Shown: one piece after another, positions 61,567 to 64,000 of the stretch
How positions within the stretch are numbered: position 1 is the stretch's first letter
How the letters are laid out: the number at the start of each line of letters is the position of its first letter
From: Streptomyces mobaraensis
GTDB taxonomy: Bacteria; Actinomycetota; Actinomycetes; Streptomycetales; Streptomycetaceae
DNA length: 64,000 nucleotides
Assembly: GCF_020099395.1 (NCBI RefSeq)
Contig: NZ_CP083590.1
Location: forward strand, 1,302,001 to 1,366,000
Direction of reading: 5' to 3'
Made by a program: the position numbers and the translations under genes
Notes under the pieces: model-generated
What the model was told of the DNA's origin: nothing
What the model saw: the letters and a program-made list of their open reading frames with translations, nothing else
The model's database searches: none

Positions 61567-62478
61567 ATGACCACCGCACGCCCTCGCACTGTCACCCCAC
61601 CGACGCCCTCTGATACCTCCGTCCGCTCGATCACCCTGGCCGGCCGTGCCGCACGGCGCTGCGTCCAACGCCTCCAACAGCAGTACATGAACGACAACGC
61701 GGCGGCCGTGGCGACCCTCGCACGCCTACGGCGGGGAGTCGGCCACGCGGCACACGAGTCGGTCGAGTCCTGGGGCCTCGACGGCCTGGAAGACCTCGCG
61801 CAACTCCGGCTGGAGGAGGCAGAGGCAAGAGACGGGGAAGTACCCACGGAATCCGTCAGTAGGTCCCATCGCCACCGCGGCGAGGCGGACGAAAAGGCCG
61901 CGGAAGAGGCCGTCCATCTGGCCGTCACGCTGTGGGCACTGCACCAGCAATCCATCCGTGACACGGGAATGCACCAGCCCGAATGGCCCTTCGGCCGGTC
62001 GATGCGGCGTTTGGCCGCAGGGAAGACCGGCACCCCTGAAGCGGCGCGCCCGTCGGGCGAGAGCCAGCCCCTGAGCGATGGCGGAGACGAGGCGAAGCGC
62101 ACTCCTTCGTCCGGCGGCCGGGCATCCGATGACGAACTGAGTGACAGCCTCCGCAAGCGCTTTGTCCGCGTTGGGACGGCGAACTCGTTCGAAGTGTTGG
62201 CGACACGGCTGCGGGAAGTGGTGCTGCTGCTTCGGGCGGCCCGCATCCCCATCGACTACGGCCGGCTCGCCGACCAACTGTACTGGTGGCAGAACGAGCG
62301 GCTACGGGCGCAAGTACGACTGGCCTGGGGGCGGGATTTCCACTGGTTCCACGCGGAGGACAGGCCGTCCGAAGCGGGAACCAAGCCATCCGGTGACACG
62401 GACGAGACGAGCGGTGGAGCATCTCGTCCCGGCTGGACTGACCAACACGACGCCGAGGACATCGAATCCGGCGACTGA
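61567..62478 (+). CDS. casB: Cse2 (Cas11/CasB), type I-E
   Basis: A 303-residue small subunit of Cascade. The N-terminal helices (AARRCVQRLQQQYMNDNAAA, LARLRRGVGHAAHESV) and AVHLAVTLWALHQQS are typical of Cse2. The C-terminal part has DELSDSLRKRFVRVGTANSFEVLATRLREVVLLLRAARIPIDYGRLADQL, with more than 60 residues of low-complexity linker before it, making it longer than the usual 160-200. It dimerises along the crRNA and binds displaced DNA. The ATG is at 61567, 106 bp after cas3-cse1. Confidence 0.92.
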   Translation: MTTARPRTVTPPTPSDTSVRSITLAGRAARRCVQRLQQQYMNDNAAAVATLARLRRGVGHAAHESVESWGLDGLEDLAQLRLEEAEARDGEVPTESVSRSHRHRGEADEKAAEEAVHLAVTLWALHQQSIRDTGMHQPEWPFGRSMRRLAAGKTGTPEAARPSGESQPLSDGGDEAKRTPSSGGRASDDELSDSLRKRFVRVGTANSFEVLATRLREVVLLLRAARIPIDYGRLADQLYWWQNERLRAQVRLAWGRDFHWFHAEDRPSEAGTKPSGDTDETSGGASRPGWTDQHDAEDIESGD

Positions 62479-62599
62479 CACGCGGCTTGGCGAGTCACCA
62501 CTCCCGCGTCTTGAGTGTGGGCCGCGCCTTGATCCGGTCTCGTCTCCGAGATGTACCACGTGCACAACACAGACTGAGAATCTGAAAACTCTACGCTGA

Positions 62600-64000
<1,401 letters not shown>

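Overview
The window is high-GC actinobacterial DNA, almost certainly from a Streptomyces or close relative. The evidence is strong GC bias at third codon positions, several GTG/TTG starts, HTH-DUF397 gene pairs, a darcynin-family gene, an iron-regulated catechol siderophore operon and a type I-E CRISPR operon with fused Cas3-Cse1. The window starts inside one gene and ends inside cas5e.

Layout. Positions 1-20.6 kb hold accessory metabolic and regulatory genes: a NACHT-like NTPase, an MBL-fold hydrolase, a PLP-fold protein lacking its lysine, VOC and GNAT proteins, a TetR/methyltransferase pair with a very clear double operator, a GT1 glycosyltransferase, a PadR/NTF2 pair, a TetR-darcynin-membrane protein-multicopper oxidase operon, and a large secreted SGNH hydrolase with Fn3 domains. 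From 20.6 to 23.2 kb is a lower-GC island: a lectin-like gene bracketed by two inverted, identically truncated transposase remnants, one of which cuts off a MerR gene. From 23.3 to 28.2 kb are an XRE/DUF397 locus with three small coupled genes, a serine hydrolase, a ribbon-helix-helix/ClpN regulator with a palindrome, and an alpha/beta hydrolase.

The most interesting locus is 28.2-32.3 kb. A cytochrome P450 is followed, on the same strand, by a 19-codon ORF with an ideal Shine-Dalgarno sequence encoding a peptide ending RWIW. This is the layout of minimal P450-crosslinked RiPPs (atropopeptide/biarylitide-like). Part of the peptide gene lies in one arm of a 33-bp inverted repeat whose other arm encodes a related N-terminal peptide on the opposite strand. 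Convergent to it are a degenerate 2OG-Fe(II) oxygenase and a two-domain (GT2+GT25-like) glycosyltransferase.

From 32.3 to 42.3 kb: a LysR/diaminopropionate ammonia-lyase pair, a RICIN-like protein, a frameshifted methyltransferase, a metallophosphoesterase, decayed ABC-permease and fused histidine kinase-response regulator remnants, tRNA-Lys(CTT), LapA-like and membrane proteins, and a methyltransferase. From 42.5 to 51.8 kb is an operon for 2,3-dihydroxybenzoate (dhbA-C-E-B), a degenerate C-A NRPS and a 4'-phosphopantetheinyl transferase, under a perfect 19-bp iron box. From 52 to 55.5 kb are an S9 peptidase and an M20 dipeptidase. From 56.2 to 64 kb come one solitary CRISPR-like repeat, small TTA-containing ORFs, a strong terminator hairpin, and cas3-cse1, cse2, cas7e and partial cas5e.

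Two genes (multicopper oxidase, SAM methyltransferase) are each broken once, at a C/G homopolymer, so sequencing error must be considered before calling them pseudogenes. No functional call here was checked against a database. Functions rest on recognisable motifs and context.
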